A DNA stretch of 39,512 nt from an uncultured Actinomycetes bacterium (lineage in GTDB: Bacteria; Actinomycetota; Actinomycetes; Nanopelagicales; Nanopelagicaceae), in the NCBI GenBank assembly GCA_903832395.1, contig CAILBF010000061.1, positions 1 through 39,512 of the forward strand, given 5' to 3'. Shown here piece after piece: positions 10,780 to 21,048 of the stretch. The position numbers were made by a program, and so were the translations under genes. The notes under the pieces are model-generated. The model made no database searches and was not told the origin of the DNA. It was given only the letters and a program-made list of their open reading frames with translations. Position 1 is the stretch's first letter. The number at the start of each line of letters is the position of its first letter.

Positions 10780-11260
10780 TTTTTAGCAGTAGTTTGTTGT
10801 CGATAAGTATTTCGTTGACTTCATCGTGAGTTTTACCTATGGCCAAAGCCAAGAGCGTTAAATCCTCTGATCGCATGGAGAGAATCTCGCCATTCCAGTC
10901 ATTTCTCAGTGCCACGATGCCACTTATATAGGTGATGATTGTTCGCAGGTGGAGATTGACGTGGCCCGTTCGCGATGCATTGCTACTCATCGCCCGTAAG
11001 GAACGCAGATCAATTACGGGTAAACGTGCAACCGAGGATGGCGTGACTGGTGCTTCAAGAAGATAGCTCAAAGGAACACCATAGAAATTGGCAATAAGTA
11101 TTGCTTTGCTGATGCTCAAACTTCGATCTCCGCGCTCATATGAGCCCAGGACAACGGCCTTAATTTTTCGGAGGCTCTTCGCCTCAACATCTGAGAGGGA
11201 TAGTCCTTTAGCGATTCGGATTGCCCGAATCCTGGCCGAAATCGATTCGCTTGTTGTCAT
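10772..11260 (-). CDS. bldD: BldD-like XRE-family transcriptional regulator
   Basis: Start taken at ATG 11258-11260 (MTTSESISARIRAIRIAKGLSL...). KAVVLGSYERGDRS HTH region and C-terminal RNDWNGEILSMRSEDL resemble Streptomyces BldD; efp-nusB-bldD-pyrR synteny. Confidence 0.88.
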   Translation of the reverse strand: MTTSESISARIRAIRIAKGLSLSDVEAKSLRKIKAVVLGSYERGDRSLSISKAILIANFYGVPLSYLLEAPVTPSSVARLPVIDLRSLRAMSSNASRTGHVNLHLRTIITYISGIVALRNDWNGEILSMRSEDLTLLALAIGKTHDEVNEILIDNKLLLKIR

Positions 11261-11327
11261 AGTGGGCAGGGTAGTTCGCCGCGGCGTCGGGGAAGTGGCG
11301 ATATCCACAGGTAGATAGAAGCGATGG

Positions 11328-11333
11328 TATGCT
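11328..11333 (+). promoter_or_regulatory. Possible -10 of the pyr operon (TATGCT)
   Basis: TATGCT upstream of the PyrR-binding hairpin; would place the start site near 11340. Confidence 0.35.
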
Positions 11334-11354
11334 CGCCCACGCATCCTTTAACGA

Positions 11355-11372
11355 CCCATCCTGAGAGATGGG
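11355..11372 (+). promoter_or_regulatory. PyrR-binding hairpin in the pyr leader
   Basis: CCCATC-CTGAGA-GATGGG: perfect 6-bp stem with a CNGNGA hexaloop, directly followed by the Shine-Dalgarno GAAGGAG (11373-11379) and pyrR ATG 11386. Confidence 0.8.
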
Positions 11373-11385
11373 GAAGGAGATTTAC

Positions 11386-11913
11386 ATGAGTGTTGCCATG
11401 TCCGCACAGGATATTTCACGTGCGTTGATTCGTATTTCCCACGAGATTCTTGAAGCTAACTCCGATGCCACAAAGATTACTCTCCTGGGTATTCCAACGC
11501 GTGGAGCCCACCTTGCCCAACGAATTGCCACGATCATGGCCGGTATTACTGGGCACGATATCCCGGTTGGAATGCTGGATATAACGCTGCATCGCGATGA
11601 CTTAAGACTTCGTCCACCTCGAGCGATCATGCCGACAAATATTCCCGTCGAGGGAATCAATGGGCGAGATGTTGTACTTATCGATGATGTTCTCTTCTCT
11701 GGACGAACGATTCGCGCTGCCTTAGATGCATTGGGGGAGATTGGTCGACCTCGTACCGTTCAATTGGCGGTTCTGGTCGATAGAGGCCACCGTGAGCTGC
11801 CTATTAGAGCTGATTACGTAGGCAAAAATCTGCCGACATCAACTGTGCAATCAGTGAAAGTTCAATTGACTGAGATTGATAGCGTTGACGAAGTTTTGAT
11901 TGAAGATAACTAA
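11386..11913 (+). CDS. pyrR: Pyrimidine operon attenuator / uracil phosphoribosyltransferase PyrR
   Basis: Start at 11386 behind a strong Shine-Dalgarno rather than ORF start 11368, whose ATG lies inside the hairpin. [21 protein letters not shown] motif. Confidence 0.95.
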   Translation: MSVAMSAQDISRALIRISHEILEANSDATKITLLGIPTRGAHLAQRIATIMAGITGHDIPVGMLDITLHRDDLRLRPPRAIMPTNIPVEGINGRDVVLIDDVLFSGRTIRAALDALGEIGRPRTVQLAVLVDRGHRELPIRADYVGKNLPTSTVQSVKVQLTEIDSVDEVLIEDN

Positions 11914-12860
11914 TGCGCCACTTACTCTCGATCTCCGACCTAACAAAGCTAGAAGCGATCTCAATCTTAGACACGGCAACTGAGTTATCGCGTATCAGCG
12001 ACGGAGCCGTCAAGAAACTTCCAACTTTGCGCGGACGTACAATCGTCAATCTATTCGCAGAAGACTCCACCAGAACGCGAATCTCATTTGAAGCCGCCGC
12101 CAAGCGTCTATCGGCCGATGTTATTAACTTTTCAGCTAAAGGCTCGAGCGTGAGTAAAGGCGAGTCGTTAAAAGATACGGCACTTACTCTTCAAGCGATG
12201 GGCGCCGATGCGGTAATCATTCGTCACGGTGCATCAGGCGCACCTCAACGTCTTGCCGATTCAGAGTGGATGCATGGAAGCGTCATCAATGCCGGTGATG
12301 GTACCCATGAACATCCAAGTCAAGCCCTACTCGATGCGTTCACAATGAGAAAACACCTCGGAAAGGGAAGTTCAGATTTAGCTGGCATACGAGTTGCCAT
12401 CGTTGGCGACGTTCTCCACTCACGTGTAGCTCGATCGAATGTTTTGCTTCTAACTCTTTTAGGGGCGAGTGTCACTTTAGTTGCACCACCAACACTTCTA
12501 CCAGTCGGTGTAACTTCATGGCCAGTAACGATTTCTTATGATTTAGATAGCGTGATTGCAAACGTTGATGTCGTCATGATGTTGCGAGTGCAACAGGAGC
12601 GCATGACCGATTTGTTCTTCCCTAATGCCCGCGAATATTCGAGATATTTTGGTCTCAATACCGAGCGCTTAAAATTAATGGCGCCTAATGCAATAGTTAT
12701 GCACCCAGGTCCAATGAATCGCGGATTAGAGATTGCCGCAGAAGTTGCCGACAGTGCCCGATCTGTAATCGTTGAACAAGTAGCTAACGGCGTGAGCGTA
12801 CGAATGGCTATTTTGTACGTCTTACTTGCAGGTCATCCTTTGGAAGCAGGTGCTAATTAA
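11913..12860 (+). CDS. pyrB: Aspartate carbamoyltransferase catalytic subunit
   Basis: 315 aa, [51 protein letters not shown]. Confidence 0.97.
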   Translation: MRHLLSISDLTKLEAISILDTATELSRISDGAVKKLPTLRGRTIVNLFAEDSTRTRISFEAAAKRLSADVINFSAKGSSVSKGESLKDTALTLQAMGADAVIIRHGASGAPQRLADSEWMHGSVINAGDGTHEHPSQALLDAFTMRKHLGKGSSDLAGIRVAIVGDVLHSRVARSNVLLLTLLGASVTLVAPPTLLPVGVTSWPVTISYDLDSVIANVDVVMMLRVQQERMTDLFFPNAREYSRYFGLNTERLKLMAPNAIVMHPGPMNRGLEIAAEVADSARSVIVEQVANGVSVRMAILYVLLAGHPLEAGAN

Positions 12861-14170
12861 TGTCAACACAACGCTATCTAATTAAAAATGCGCGTTTAGC
12901 CGCAGGCAATGCCACAGATGTACTGGTAGTAGACGGCGTTATTAGTGCGGTATCGACAAACATTTCAGATCACGAAGCAACGGTGATTGATGCTAAATCC
13001 TCGATTGTTCTGCCTGGCTTAGTTGATTTACATACGCACCTGCGCCAACCTGGACGCGAAGATGCCGAGAGCGTTCTCTCCGGTTCACGTGCTGGCGCAA
13101 AAGGTGGATTCACGGCGCTCTCTGCCATGGCAAATACGTCACCAGTTGCTGATAACGCTGGCGTTGTAGAACAAGTATTTCGTTTAGGACAAGAAGCGGG
13201 ATATTTAGATGTCTTTCCTATCGGCGCAGTAACTGCAGGTCTTAAGGGAGAATCTCTATCAGAGATCGGCGCGATGGCCGATTCCATTGCTCGCGTTCGA
13301 GTTTTTAGCGATGATGGAAACTGCGTCTTTGATCCCTTGGTAATGCGTAGAGCTCTTGAATACATTAAGGCCTTTGATGGTGTCATTGCACAGCATGCAC
13401 AAGAGCCTCGACTAACAGTTGGTGCGCAGATGAACGAGGGCGAAGTCTCCTCTATCTTGGGACTTAAAGGTTGGCCAGCAATTGCCGAAGAGGCGATAAT
13501 TGCTCGAGATGTTTTGCTCACTGATCACGTTAAGTCCAGACTTCATGTTTGCCATGTTACGACCGCTGGGGGAGTTGAGATAATTCGTTGGGCGAAAGCT
13601 CGCGGAATTAATGTGACTGCCGAGGTAACTCCTCATCATCTCTTATTAACCGATGAACTTGCCCGCTCTTATGATCCGATATTTAAAGTTAATCCACCGC
13701 TTCGAAGTGAACGCGATGTCATGGCGCTTCGTGAAGGGTTAGCCGAAGGAATTATCGATATCGTTGCAACCGATCATGCACCACACACTATGGAGAGTAA
13801 AGAGTGCGAATGGCAGGAGGCCTCATTCGGAATGTTGGGTCTTGAAACCGCATTATCAATCGTTCAGAAAACTATGGTTGATACTGGTCTCATGAATTGG
13901 GAAGCGGTCGCAGATCGTTTATCAACGGCCCCAGCACGCATAGCCGGCTATAGCCAGCAAGGTAACAATCTTGCAGTAGGTTCTGCGGCCAATCTCACAA
14001 TCATTAACCCAGCTGCGAGTTGGTTAGTTGATCGCGATTTAGTGGCTTCTAAGAGCCGAAATACGCCTTTCCACGGCTTTGAACTTCCTGGCGTAGTCAC
14101 TCACACTTTCTACAATGGCATTCCAACGCTCATTGATGGCGCACTTGTCGCCCCGACTGGTTCGCGATGA
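12860..14170 (+). CDS. pyrC: Dihydroorotase
   Basis: 436 aa, LPGLVDLHTHLRQPGREDAE, HVTTAGGVEIIRWAK, IVATDHAPHT. Confidence 0.97.
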   Translation: MSTQRYLIKNARLAAGNATDVLVVDGVISAVSTNISDHEATVIDAKSSIVLPGLVDLHTHLRQPGREDAESVLSGSRAGAKGGFTALSAMANTSPVADNAGVVEQVFRLGQEAGYLDVFPIGAVTAGLKGESLSEIGAMADSIARVRVFSDDGNCVFDPLVMRRALEYIKAFDGVIAQHAQEPRLTVGAQMNEGEVSSILGLKGWPAIAEEAIIARDVLLTDHVKSRLHVCHVTTAGGVEIIRWAKARGINVTAEVTPHHLLLTDELARSYDPIFKVNPPLRSERDVMALREGLAEGIIDIVATDHAPHTMESKECEWQEASFGMLGLETALSIVQKTMVDTGLMNWEAVADRLSTAPARIAGYSQQGNNLAVGSAANLTIINPAASWLVDRDLVASKSRNTPFHGFELPGVVTHTFYNGIPTLIDGALVAPTGSR

Positions 14171-15282
14171 GTACCGCATTTTTCGTCCTTGACGACGGCC
14201 GAATTTTTGAAGGTAAGAGCTGGGGCGCCGAAGGCAAAGTATTTGGTGAGGCCGTATTCCAAACTGGCATGACGGGTTATCAAGAGACCTTAACCGATCC
14301 TTCGTATCACAAGCAGGTAGTAGTTATGACTGCGCCACATATCGGAAACACCGGAGTGAATAAGGAAGATAATGAATCGGCGAAGATTTGGGTTGCAGGC
14401 TTTGTGGTTCGTAATCCTTCAACGCTGACCTCTAATTGGCGCAGCGAAAATGATTTGGAGACCGAGTTAATTGATCAGAATATTGTGGGTATCCAAGGCG
14501 TTGATACCCGCGCGATAACTCGCCATTTGCGTGATCGTGGTTCGATGCGTGTGGGTATTTTCTCCGGATTAGAGTTAAGTCGCGAAGAGATGGTTGTCGA
14601 AGTTCGAAAGTCAGAGTCGATGACCGGTGCTTTTTTAGTAGCTGATGTTTCAACACCCGTTTCTTACATCGTTCCTGCAATTGGTGAGAAGAAATTCGTT
14701 GTGGCGGCAATTGATTTAGGCATTAAGGGTGCAACACCGCGAGCTTTGGCAGAGCGTGGCGTTGAAGTACATGTGTTGCCCTTTAATTCAACGGTAGAGC
14801 AAATTCTTAGCTTGAATCCAGATGGTGTTTTTCTTTCAAATGGTCCGGGGGATCCCGCATCAATGGTCGAGACTATAGAAATGGTTCGCGAGATTTTGTT
14901 GAAGGAGATTCCAATCTTCGGTATCTGTTTCGGCCATCAAATTTTAGGTAGAGCTTTAGGTTTCGAAACATATAAGTTAACTTTCGGCCATCGTGGTATC
15001 AATCAACCGGTGATCGACAAAAATACGGGTAAAGTTGAGATCACATCGCACAACCATGGTTTTGCTCTTAAAGCACCTACGGATAGCCAGTTTTCAACGG
15101 TATACGGCAGTGGAGAGGTCACTCACGTCTCACTCAATGATGGCGTTGTCGAAGGTCTACAACTTCTAGATCGGCCAGCATTTTCAGTGCAATATCACCC
15201 AGAGGCGGCCGCAGGTCCCCACGATGCCGCCTATCTCTTTGATCGTTTCGTCGATTTAATGGCTAAGAAAGTACGTGCATAA
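14167..15282 (+). CDS. carA: Carbamoyl-phosphate synthase small subunit
   Basis: 371 aa, [43 protein letters not shown]. Confidence 0.98.
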   Translation: MSTAFFVLDDGRIFEGKSWGAEGKVFGEAVFQTGMTGYQETLTDPSYHKQVVVMTAPHIGNTGVNKEDNESAKIWVAGFVVRNPSTLTSNWRSENDLETELIDQNIVGIQGVDTRAITRHLRDRGSMRVGIFSGLELSREEMVVEVRKSESMTGAFLVADVSTPVSYIVPAIGEKKFVVAAIDLGIKGATPRALAERGVEVHVLPFNSTVEQILSLNPDGVFLSNGPGDPASMVETIEMVREILLKEIPIFGICFGHQILGRALGFETYKLTFGHRGINQPVIDKNTGKVEITSHNHGFALKAPTDSQFSTVYGSGEVTHVSLNDGVVEGLQLLDRPAFSVQYHPEAAAGPHDAAYLFDRFVDLMAKKVRA

Positions 15283-18200
15283 TGCCATTAGATCCAACGA
15301 TTAAATCGGTTCTAGTCATCGGTAGTGGCCCTATCGTTATTGGCCAAGCTTGTGAGTTCGATTATTCCGGAACACAGGCCTGTCGAGTTCTTCGCGAAGA
15401 GGGCATTCGCGTCATTCTTGTGAATTCCAATCCAGCAACGATCATGACCGACCCTGAGTTTGCCGATGCAACATATATTGAGCCAATTACTCCAGAAGTC
15501 ATTGAAAAAATAATTGCCCATGAAAAACCCGATGCGGTATTGGCAACGCTGGGTGGACAGACGGCGCTAAATGCCGCGATAGGTTTATTTGAGCGCGGAA
15601 CATTAGCGAAGTATGGCGTTGCATTGATTGGTGCAGATGTTGCTGCGATTCAGCGCGGAGAAAACCGCGAACTGTTCCGAGGAATCGTTGAAAAAGTTGG
15701 TGGCGAGTCAGCTAAGTCGATTATCTGTCACACGATGGAAGAGATTTTCATCGCAGTGCAATCACTGAACTATCCAGTTGTGGTGCGACCTTCATTTACT
15801 ATGGGTGGTCTTGGCTCAGGTATCGCATTTGATGAAATCGAACTTCGTCAAATAGCTGGGGCTGGACTGCGGCACAGCCCAACATCTGAGGTTCTTCTTG
15901 AAGAGTCGATCATTGGGTGGAAAGAGTACGAACTAGAGGTTATGCGTGATCGCAAAGATAACGTGGTTATCGTGTGCAGTATTGAAAACCTCGATCCAAT
16001 GGGAGTTCACACAGGTGATTCAATAACCGTGGCTCCGGCTATGACTTTGACCGATGTTGAGTATCAGAAACTGCGTGATTTATCCCTTGATATTATCCGT
16101 GAAGTTGGCGTTGATACAGGTGGCTGTAACATCCAATTCGCAATTAACCCAGCTAATGGGCGGATTATTGTTATTGAAATGAATCCACGAGTATCGCGTT
16201 CAAGTGCTTTAGCATCAAAAGCCACTGGCTTCCCAATTGCCAAGATAGCTACGAAGTTAGCGATTGGTTATACGTTGGATGAGATTCAAAACGATATTAC
16301 GAAAGTTACTCCTGCTTCATTTGAACCAACCTTGGACTACGTAGTTGTGAAAGTTCCACGTTTTGCCTTTGAAAAATTTGCGGATGCCGATCCACGATTA
16401 ACCACCACCATGAAGAGTGTTGGCGAGGCTATGGCAATTGGCCGATCTTTTTCCGAAGCTCTCATGAAGGCGCTACGTTCACTAGAGCGCAAAGAGGCGA
16501 TATTTGCGTGGCCGACAGTGAGCGCCAATGAGAAGAACGAACTTCTGCAATCAATGCAAATTCCAACAGAGTACCGTTTGCAGCAAGTGCAACGTGCGCT
16601 GTGGGGCGGGGCAACGATTTATGAGGTTTTCAACGCTTGCAAGATTGACCCTTGGTATTTGCGTCAAATTGAAATTATTAATCAACATGCCGCTCTTATT
16701 TCCCTACCTGGGGATTTGAGTTTACAGATCCTCAAAGATGCCAAATCGGCAGGTTTCTCAGATGCTCAAATTGCAGAGTTACGAGGCATCAGTGAAGATG
16801 AAGTCCGACGGTTACGACATCACTTTGGACTTCGCCCCGTCTATAAAACCGTTGATACATGTGCCGCCGAATTCGAAGCTTTCACCCCGTATCACTACTC
16901 AAGTTATGAAGAAGAAAGTGAAGTCCGAACACGCACTACGCCAGCAGTCATAATCTTAGGAAGCGGGCCTAATCGCATCGGCCAGGGAATCGAATTTGAT
17001 TATTCATGCGTGCATGCATCTTTTGCACTACGCGCAGCCGGATATGAAACCATCATGATTAACTGCAATCCAGAGACAGTGTCGACTGATTACGACACAA
17101 GCAACCGACTCTATTTCGAACCGCTTACACTCGAGGATGTTCTGGAAGTCATTGCGGCAGAGAGCGCAGCTGGCCCACTACTTGGCGTCATTACTCAATT
17201 GGGCGGGCAGACACCTTTGGGGCTGGCTGCCGGCTTGAAAGCTAATGGCGTAACTATTTTGGGTACGAGCCCTGAAGCAATCAATTTAGCTGAAGAGCGC
17301 GGAGCTTTTGGCGATATCTTGGCCCAGCAGGGTTTGAACGCCCCAGAGTTTGGAATGGCTTCATCCGAGTTAGAGGCGATAACTATTGCCACTCGCATCG
17401 GTTACCCAGTTCTCGTTCGCCCATCCTTTGTTTTAGGTGGTCGTGGAATGGAAATTGTTTATGACGATGGCGCGCTCGGTGGTTTCATTACGCGCGCTAC
17501 CGATATCACGCCAGATCATCCAGTTTTAGTTGATCGTTTTCTCGATAGCGCAATTGAAATCGATGTTGACGCGCTATTTGATGGCACTGAACTCTTTCTT
17601 GGTGGCGTCATGGAGCACATTGAAGAGGCGGGCATTCATAGTGGTGACAGCGCTTGCGTGCTTCCCTCAATGACAATTACCCCGTCACAGCTAGCTGAGA
17701 TCAAAGTTGCGACAACTAAAATTGCGCAAGGCGTCGGAGTGCTTGGATTAATTAATATTCAATTCGCTATTGCAGATAGTGTTCTATATGTTTTGGAAGC
17801 AAATCCTCGAGCCTCTCGAACAGTTCCATTTGTAAGCAAAGCAACTGGTATCGCACTAGCTAAAGCGGCCGCCAGAATTTCACTTGGCTCAACTATTGCC
17901 GAGTTGCGCATCGAAGGAATGTTGCCGCTAATCGGTGACGGTGTAGCTAAAGGAATTTCAGTTAAAGAGGCCGTACTTCCGTGGAATCGCTTTCGTCGAA
18001 CCGATGGCCGCGGTGTCGATGCAATTCTCGGTCCAGAGATGCGCTCCACTGGCGAAGTCATGGGAATCTCACCCGGCTTTGGTGAGAGCTATGCCAAATC
18101 TCAAATTGCCGCCTTTGGGCCGCTTCCAAAACATGGAACCGTCTTTATCTCACTGGCGGACAAGGACAAAGCATCGGGAATCGATGCCGCCAAAGGTCTG

Positions 18201-18542
18201 GCCGCTCTTGGTTTTACTATTTTGGCCACAGAAGGTACTTCAAAGTATTTAATTGAGCATGGTGTGGTTTCAATCGCAGTTCGCAAGAACTCAGATGGCA
18301 CAGGGCCTATGGGGGAGCGCACCATCGTTGAAATCATTAATTCGGGAGACATTGACTTGGTTATTAATACACCTGTTGGACGGGGCACGCGCGCCGATGG
18401 TTGGCTTATTCGCACAGCCGCTGTTCAGCGCTCCATCCCAATCATTACCACTACAGCAGGTTTCAATGCTGCAGTAGAAGGCATACGTTTTCTACAATCA
18501 AACGAGCCTTCGATTAAACCTTTGCAGGAGTGGTTGGCATAG
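15282..18542 (+). CDS. carB: Carbamoyl-phosphate synthase large subunit
   Basis: 1086 aa, [26 protein letters not shown] and duplicated ATP-grasp halves ([23 protein letters not shown]). Confidence 0.99.
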   Translation: MPLDPTIKSVLVIGSGPIVIGQACEFDYSGTQACRVLREEGIRVILVNSNPATIMTDPEFADATYIEPITPEVIEKIIAHEKPDAVLATLGGQTALNAAIGLFERGTLAKYGVALIGADVAAIQRGENRELFRGIVEKVGGESAKSIICHTMEEIFIAVQSLNYPVVVRPSFTMGGLGSGIAFDEIELRQIAGAGLRHSPTSEVLLEESIIGWKEYELEVMRDRKDNVVIVCSIENLDPMGVHTGDSITVAPAMTLTDVEYQKLRDLSLDIIREVGVDTGGCNIQFAINPANGRIIVIEMNPRVSRSSALASKATGFPIAKIATKLAIGYTLDEIQNDITKVTPASFEPTLDYVVVKVPRFAFEKFADADPRLTTTMKSVGEAMAIGRSFSEALMKALRSLERKEAIFAWPTVSANEKNELLQSMQIPTEYRLQQVQRALWGGATIYEVFNACKIDPWYLRQIEIINQHAALISLPGDLSLQILKDAKSAGFSDAQIAELRGISEDEVRRLRHHFGLRPVYKTVDTCAAEFEAFTPYHYSSYEEESEVRTRTTPAVIILGSGPNRIGQGIEFDYSCVHASFALRAAGYETIMINCNPETVSTDYDTSNRLYFEPLTLEDVLEVIAAESAAGPLLGVITQLGGQTPLGLAAGLKANGVTILGTSPEAINLAEERGAFGDILAQQGLNAPEFGMASSELEAITIATRIGYPVLVRPSFVLGGRGMEIVYDDGALGGFITRATDITPDHPVLVDRFLDSAIEIDVDALFDGTELFLGGVMEHIEEAGIHSGDSACVLPSMTITPSQLAEIKVATTKIAQGVGVLGLINIQFAIADSVLYVLEANPRASRTVPFVSKATGIALAKAAARISLGSTIAELRIEGMLPLIGDGVAKGISVKEAVLPWNRFRRTDGRGVDAILGPEMRSTGEVMGISPGFGESYAKSQIAAFGPLPKHGTVFISLADKDKASGIDAAKGLAALGFTILATEGTSKYLIEHGVVSIAVRKNSDGTGPMGERTIVEIINSGDIDLVINTPVGRGTRADGWLIRTAAVQRSIPIITTTAGFNAAVEGIRFLQSNEPSIKPLQEWLA

Positions 18543-18544
18543 AT

Positions 18545-19381
18545 ATGAGTCAGATTAATAAAAATGCCAAGGCGATAAGCGCGACGTTAGTGAGCAATAA
18601 ACGCGTTGGGCAGTACCACCAATTGATTATTAACGTTGGTGATATTGCGAGTGTGTGCAAACCAGGTAACTTCGTTGCAATAAGTGTTGGCGGAGACAGT
18701 TCGAGAATGGTGTTGCGACGCGCATTTGCGATCTCCCGAGTTTCTACCAACTCTACTTTTGGCGGAACAATGGAGCTCATCGTTGCTCCCCATGGTTCTG
18801 GTAGTAAATGGTTATGCGCACAAGCTGAAGGCGCGATTTTGGATGTCGTTGCCCCCTTAGGAACGGCCTTTGGAATTCCAACAGAACCGGTACAGGTTTT
18901 GTTGGTTGGCGGCGGGTATGGATCAGCTCCACTATTTGGTTTAGCTGAAGTTCTTAACGCACGAGGTTGCCGCGTAGACATGCTGCTTGGCGCCAGTACG
19001 GCAGCAAAAATTTATGCGCCCATGGAGGGCAAACGTTCCGTTAATTCACTTCGAATTTATACCGAAGACGGTTCGATGGGACAGTTGGGCCGCGTAACCG
19101 ATCCAATTGCCTCGCTCATAGCCGATCTCAATATCGCCGTCATTTACTCGTGCGGACCAATGGGGATGTTATCTGCCATTAATTCAATTACTAATGGCAC
19201 CGAAGTTGTTCATCAATGTGCAGTTGAAGAGTCAATGGCCTGTGGAATTGGTATCTGCATGACTTGCGTTATTCCGGTCGCCGATGAGTCTGGAAACATT
19301 GCAATGCTCCGTAGCTGTATCGACGGGCCTGTCATGGATGGCGCATCAGTAGCGTGGGACAAAGTGGGTCAGGTTCTATGA
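18545..19381 (+). CDS. pyrK: Dihydroorotate dehydrogenase electron transfer subunit
   Basis: FAD/NAD region (LLVGGGYGSAPLFGLAEVL) and C-terminal [2Fe-2S] cysteines CGIGICMTC...C. Start ATG 18545; GTG 18530 is the alternative. Confidence 0.93.
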   Translation: MSQINKNAKAISATLVSNKRVGQYHQLIINVGDIASVCKPGNFVAISVGGDSSRMVLRRAFAISRVSTNSTFGGTMELIVAPHGSGSKWLCAQAEGAILDVVAPLGTAFGIPTEPVQVLLVGGGYGSAPLFGLAEVLNARGCRVDMLLGASTAAKIYAPMEGKRSVNSLRIYTEDGSMGQLGRVTDPIASLIADLNIAVIYSCGPMGMLSAINSITNGTEVVHQCAVEESMACGIGICMTCVIPVADESGNIAMLRSCIDGPVMDGASVAWDKVGQVL

Positions 19382-20316
19382 CGACTGTCGATTTCTCAAC
19401 GACCCTTGGAAATGTTTGGTTCCCATCTCCGGTATTTACGGCAAGTGGTTGCGCCAGTTCGGGGCGTGAATTAGCTCAATTTTTCCCCCTCAATTCAATT
19501 GGTGGAGTAGTCACGAAATCAATTATGAGCAAAGCGCGTTTGGGTCGTCCAACCCCGCGAATGGCCGAGACGCCAAGTGGCATGCTCAATTCAATTGGCT
19601 TACAAGGGCCGGGAATCGATGCCTTTATTGCAAAAGATATTCCCTATTTAATCGAGCAAAAAGCGCGCATCATCGTCTCCATTGCAGGCGAAACCGTTGA
19701 AGAGTATGCAACGCTGGCACGAAAACTTCGCCCGGTTGCAGGTATTAGTGCAATTGAAGTCAATATTTCCTGTCCGAATGTTGAAAACCGAGGCTTAGTA
19801 TTTGCATGCGATATCGATGCTTCACGCCGTGTTGTCGATGGTGTACGACGCACTATTGGCGGAGAACTTCCAATTATTGTCAAACTATCTCCCGATGTAA
19901 CTGATTTAGTCTCAATCGCAAAAGCAGTTGTTGATGCTGGCGCAGATGGATTGGCGCTCATTAACACGGTTCTTGGAATGGTCATTAATTTAGACACCAT
20001 GCGTCCGCACTTAGGTGGAAGGACTGGCGGACTATCAGGACCAGCTATTAGACCGATTGCTGTTCGTGCAATTTATCAAGTTCATGCGGCACTACCGAAC
20101 GTTCCAATTTTAGGAATGGGCGGGGTATCAAGCGGAAGAGATGCCCTTGAAATGATTGCAGCCGGCGCACGTGGGGTCTCGGTAGGAACAGCTAGTTTTG
20201 GAAATCCGAATGCACTTATTAAAATCCAGGATGAGTTACGGGCGTTGCTCATTGAAAAGGGCTTCAGTTCGCTTCGCGATGCCGTTGGTTTTGCCCACCG
20301 CGTAGAGGAGAATTAA
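19378..20316 (+). CDS. pyrD: Dihydroorotate dehydrogenase, class 1B catalytic subunit
   Basis: Start at ATG 19378 overlapping pyrK stop (ATGA). NISCPNVENRG, INTVLGMVINLDTMRP, GGLSGPAIRPIA, ILGMGGVSSGRDALEMIAAGA. Confidence 0.95.
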   Translation: MTTVDFSTTLGNVWFPSPVFTASGCASSGRELAQFFPLNSIGGVVTKSIMSKARLGRPTPRMAETPSGMLNSIGLQGPGIDAFIAKDIPYLIEQKARIIVSIAGETVEEYATLARKLRPVAGISAIEVNISCPNVENRGLVFACDIDASRRVVDGVRRTIGGELPIIVKLSPDVTDLVSIAKAVVDAGADGLALINTVLGMVINLDTMRPHLGGRTGGLSGPAIRPIAVRAIYQVHAALPNVPILGMGGVSSGRDALEMIAAGARGVSVGTASFGNPNALIKIQDELRALLIEKGFSSLRDAVGFAHRVEEN

Positions 20317-21020
20317 TGAACACAAAGGCGCCGATAGTTCTAGCCGTTGATACGTCGGATTTAAATACTGCAATAAATTGGGTGAAGGCTACCGAAGGTG
20401 TGGTCGAAGTCTACAAACTCGGGCTGGAATTCTTTCTTACTTTTGGAGGCGATGGCGTCCGAGCAATCACCGATCAAACCGATAGTGCTATTTTTTTGGA
20501 TTTAAAGCTCCATGACATTCCGCATACGGTTAGCGGTGCTGCCCGGGCAATTTCATCGCTGCGTCCAAAATATTTAACGGTTCATGCTTCCGGCGGAAGT
20601 GCGATGATTGCAGCGGCAGTTGAAGCCGTACCTTCGACCCACGTGACCGGTGTGACGATTCTGACCTCACTGTCTGAAAGCGATGTGGCAGCAATAGGTT
20701 TTAGCGCAAATGCATTGGAGAGCGCAGTGGGACTTGCGAAATTGGCTGTCTCCAGCGGTGCTCGCGCCATCGTCTGTTCACCGCTTGAGATTCTTGCAAT
20801 TCGCTCGGCTCTCGGTGATGCCACAACGATTATTACTCCTGGAGTTCGACCGGCAGATTCGGCCACTAGCGATGATCAAACGCGAACCATGACTCCACGT
20901 GAGGCGATAGATAGAGGTGCAAACCTTGTTGTTATTGGTCGTCCAATCACCTCGGCTTGGAGCGACGGCGCCAGTGCAATGCGAGAACGCGCTTTGGCGA
21001 TTGGCGCCCAGATTCTTTAA
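20316..21020 (+). CDS. pyrF: Orotidine 5'-phosphate decarboxylase (class I)
   Basis: 234 aa, AVDTSD, FLDLKLHDIPHTV, VTPGVRP-like ITPGVRPAD, VIGRPITSA. Confidence 0.95.
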   Translation: MNTKAPIVLAVDTSDLNTAINWVKATEGVVEVYKLGLEFFLTFGGDGVRAITDQTDSAIFLDLKLHDIPHTVSGAARAISSLRPKYLTVHASGGSAMIAAAVEAVPSTHVTGVTILTSLSESDVAAIGFSANALESAVGLAKLAVSSGARAIVCSPLEILAIRSALGDATTIITPGVRPADSATSDDQTRTMTPREAIDRGANLVVIGRPITSAWSDGASAMRERALAIGAQIL

Positions 21021-21036
21021 ACAAGGCTTTGTAGTC

Positions 21037-21042
21037 TAGATT
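21037..21042 (+). promoter_or_regulatory. -10 element TAGATT, exactly 6 nt before ATG 21049 (leaderless)
   Basis: TAGATT-tcttcc-ATG; no Shine-Dalgarno. Confidence 0.5.
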
Positions 21043-21048
21043 TCTTCC

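Noticed and set aside
11368-11385. Upstream pyrR start at 11368
   Set aside because: That ATG is inside the PyrR hairpin; the Shine-Dalgarno GAAGGAG is correctly spaced for ATG 11386.
11261-11385. BldD operator (TNAC-N5-GTNA) for autoregulation in the bldD-pyrR gap
   Set aside because: I looked for the palindrome and found no match in the gap.
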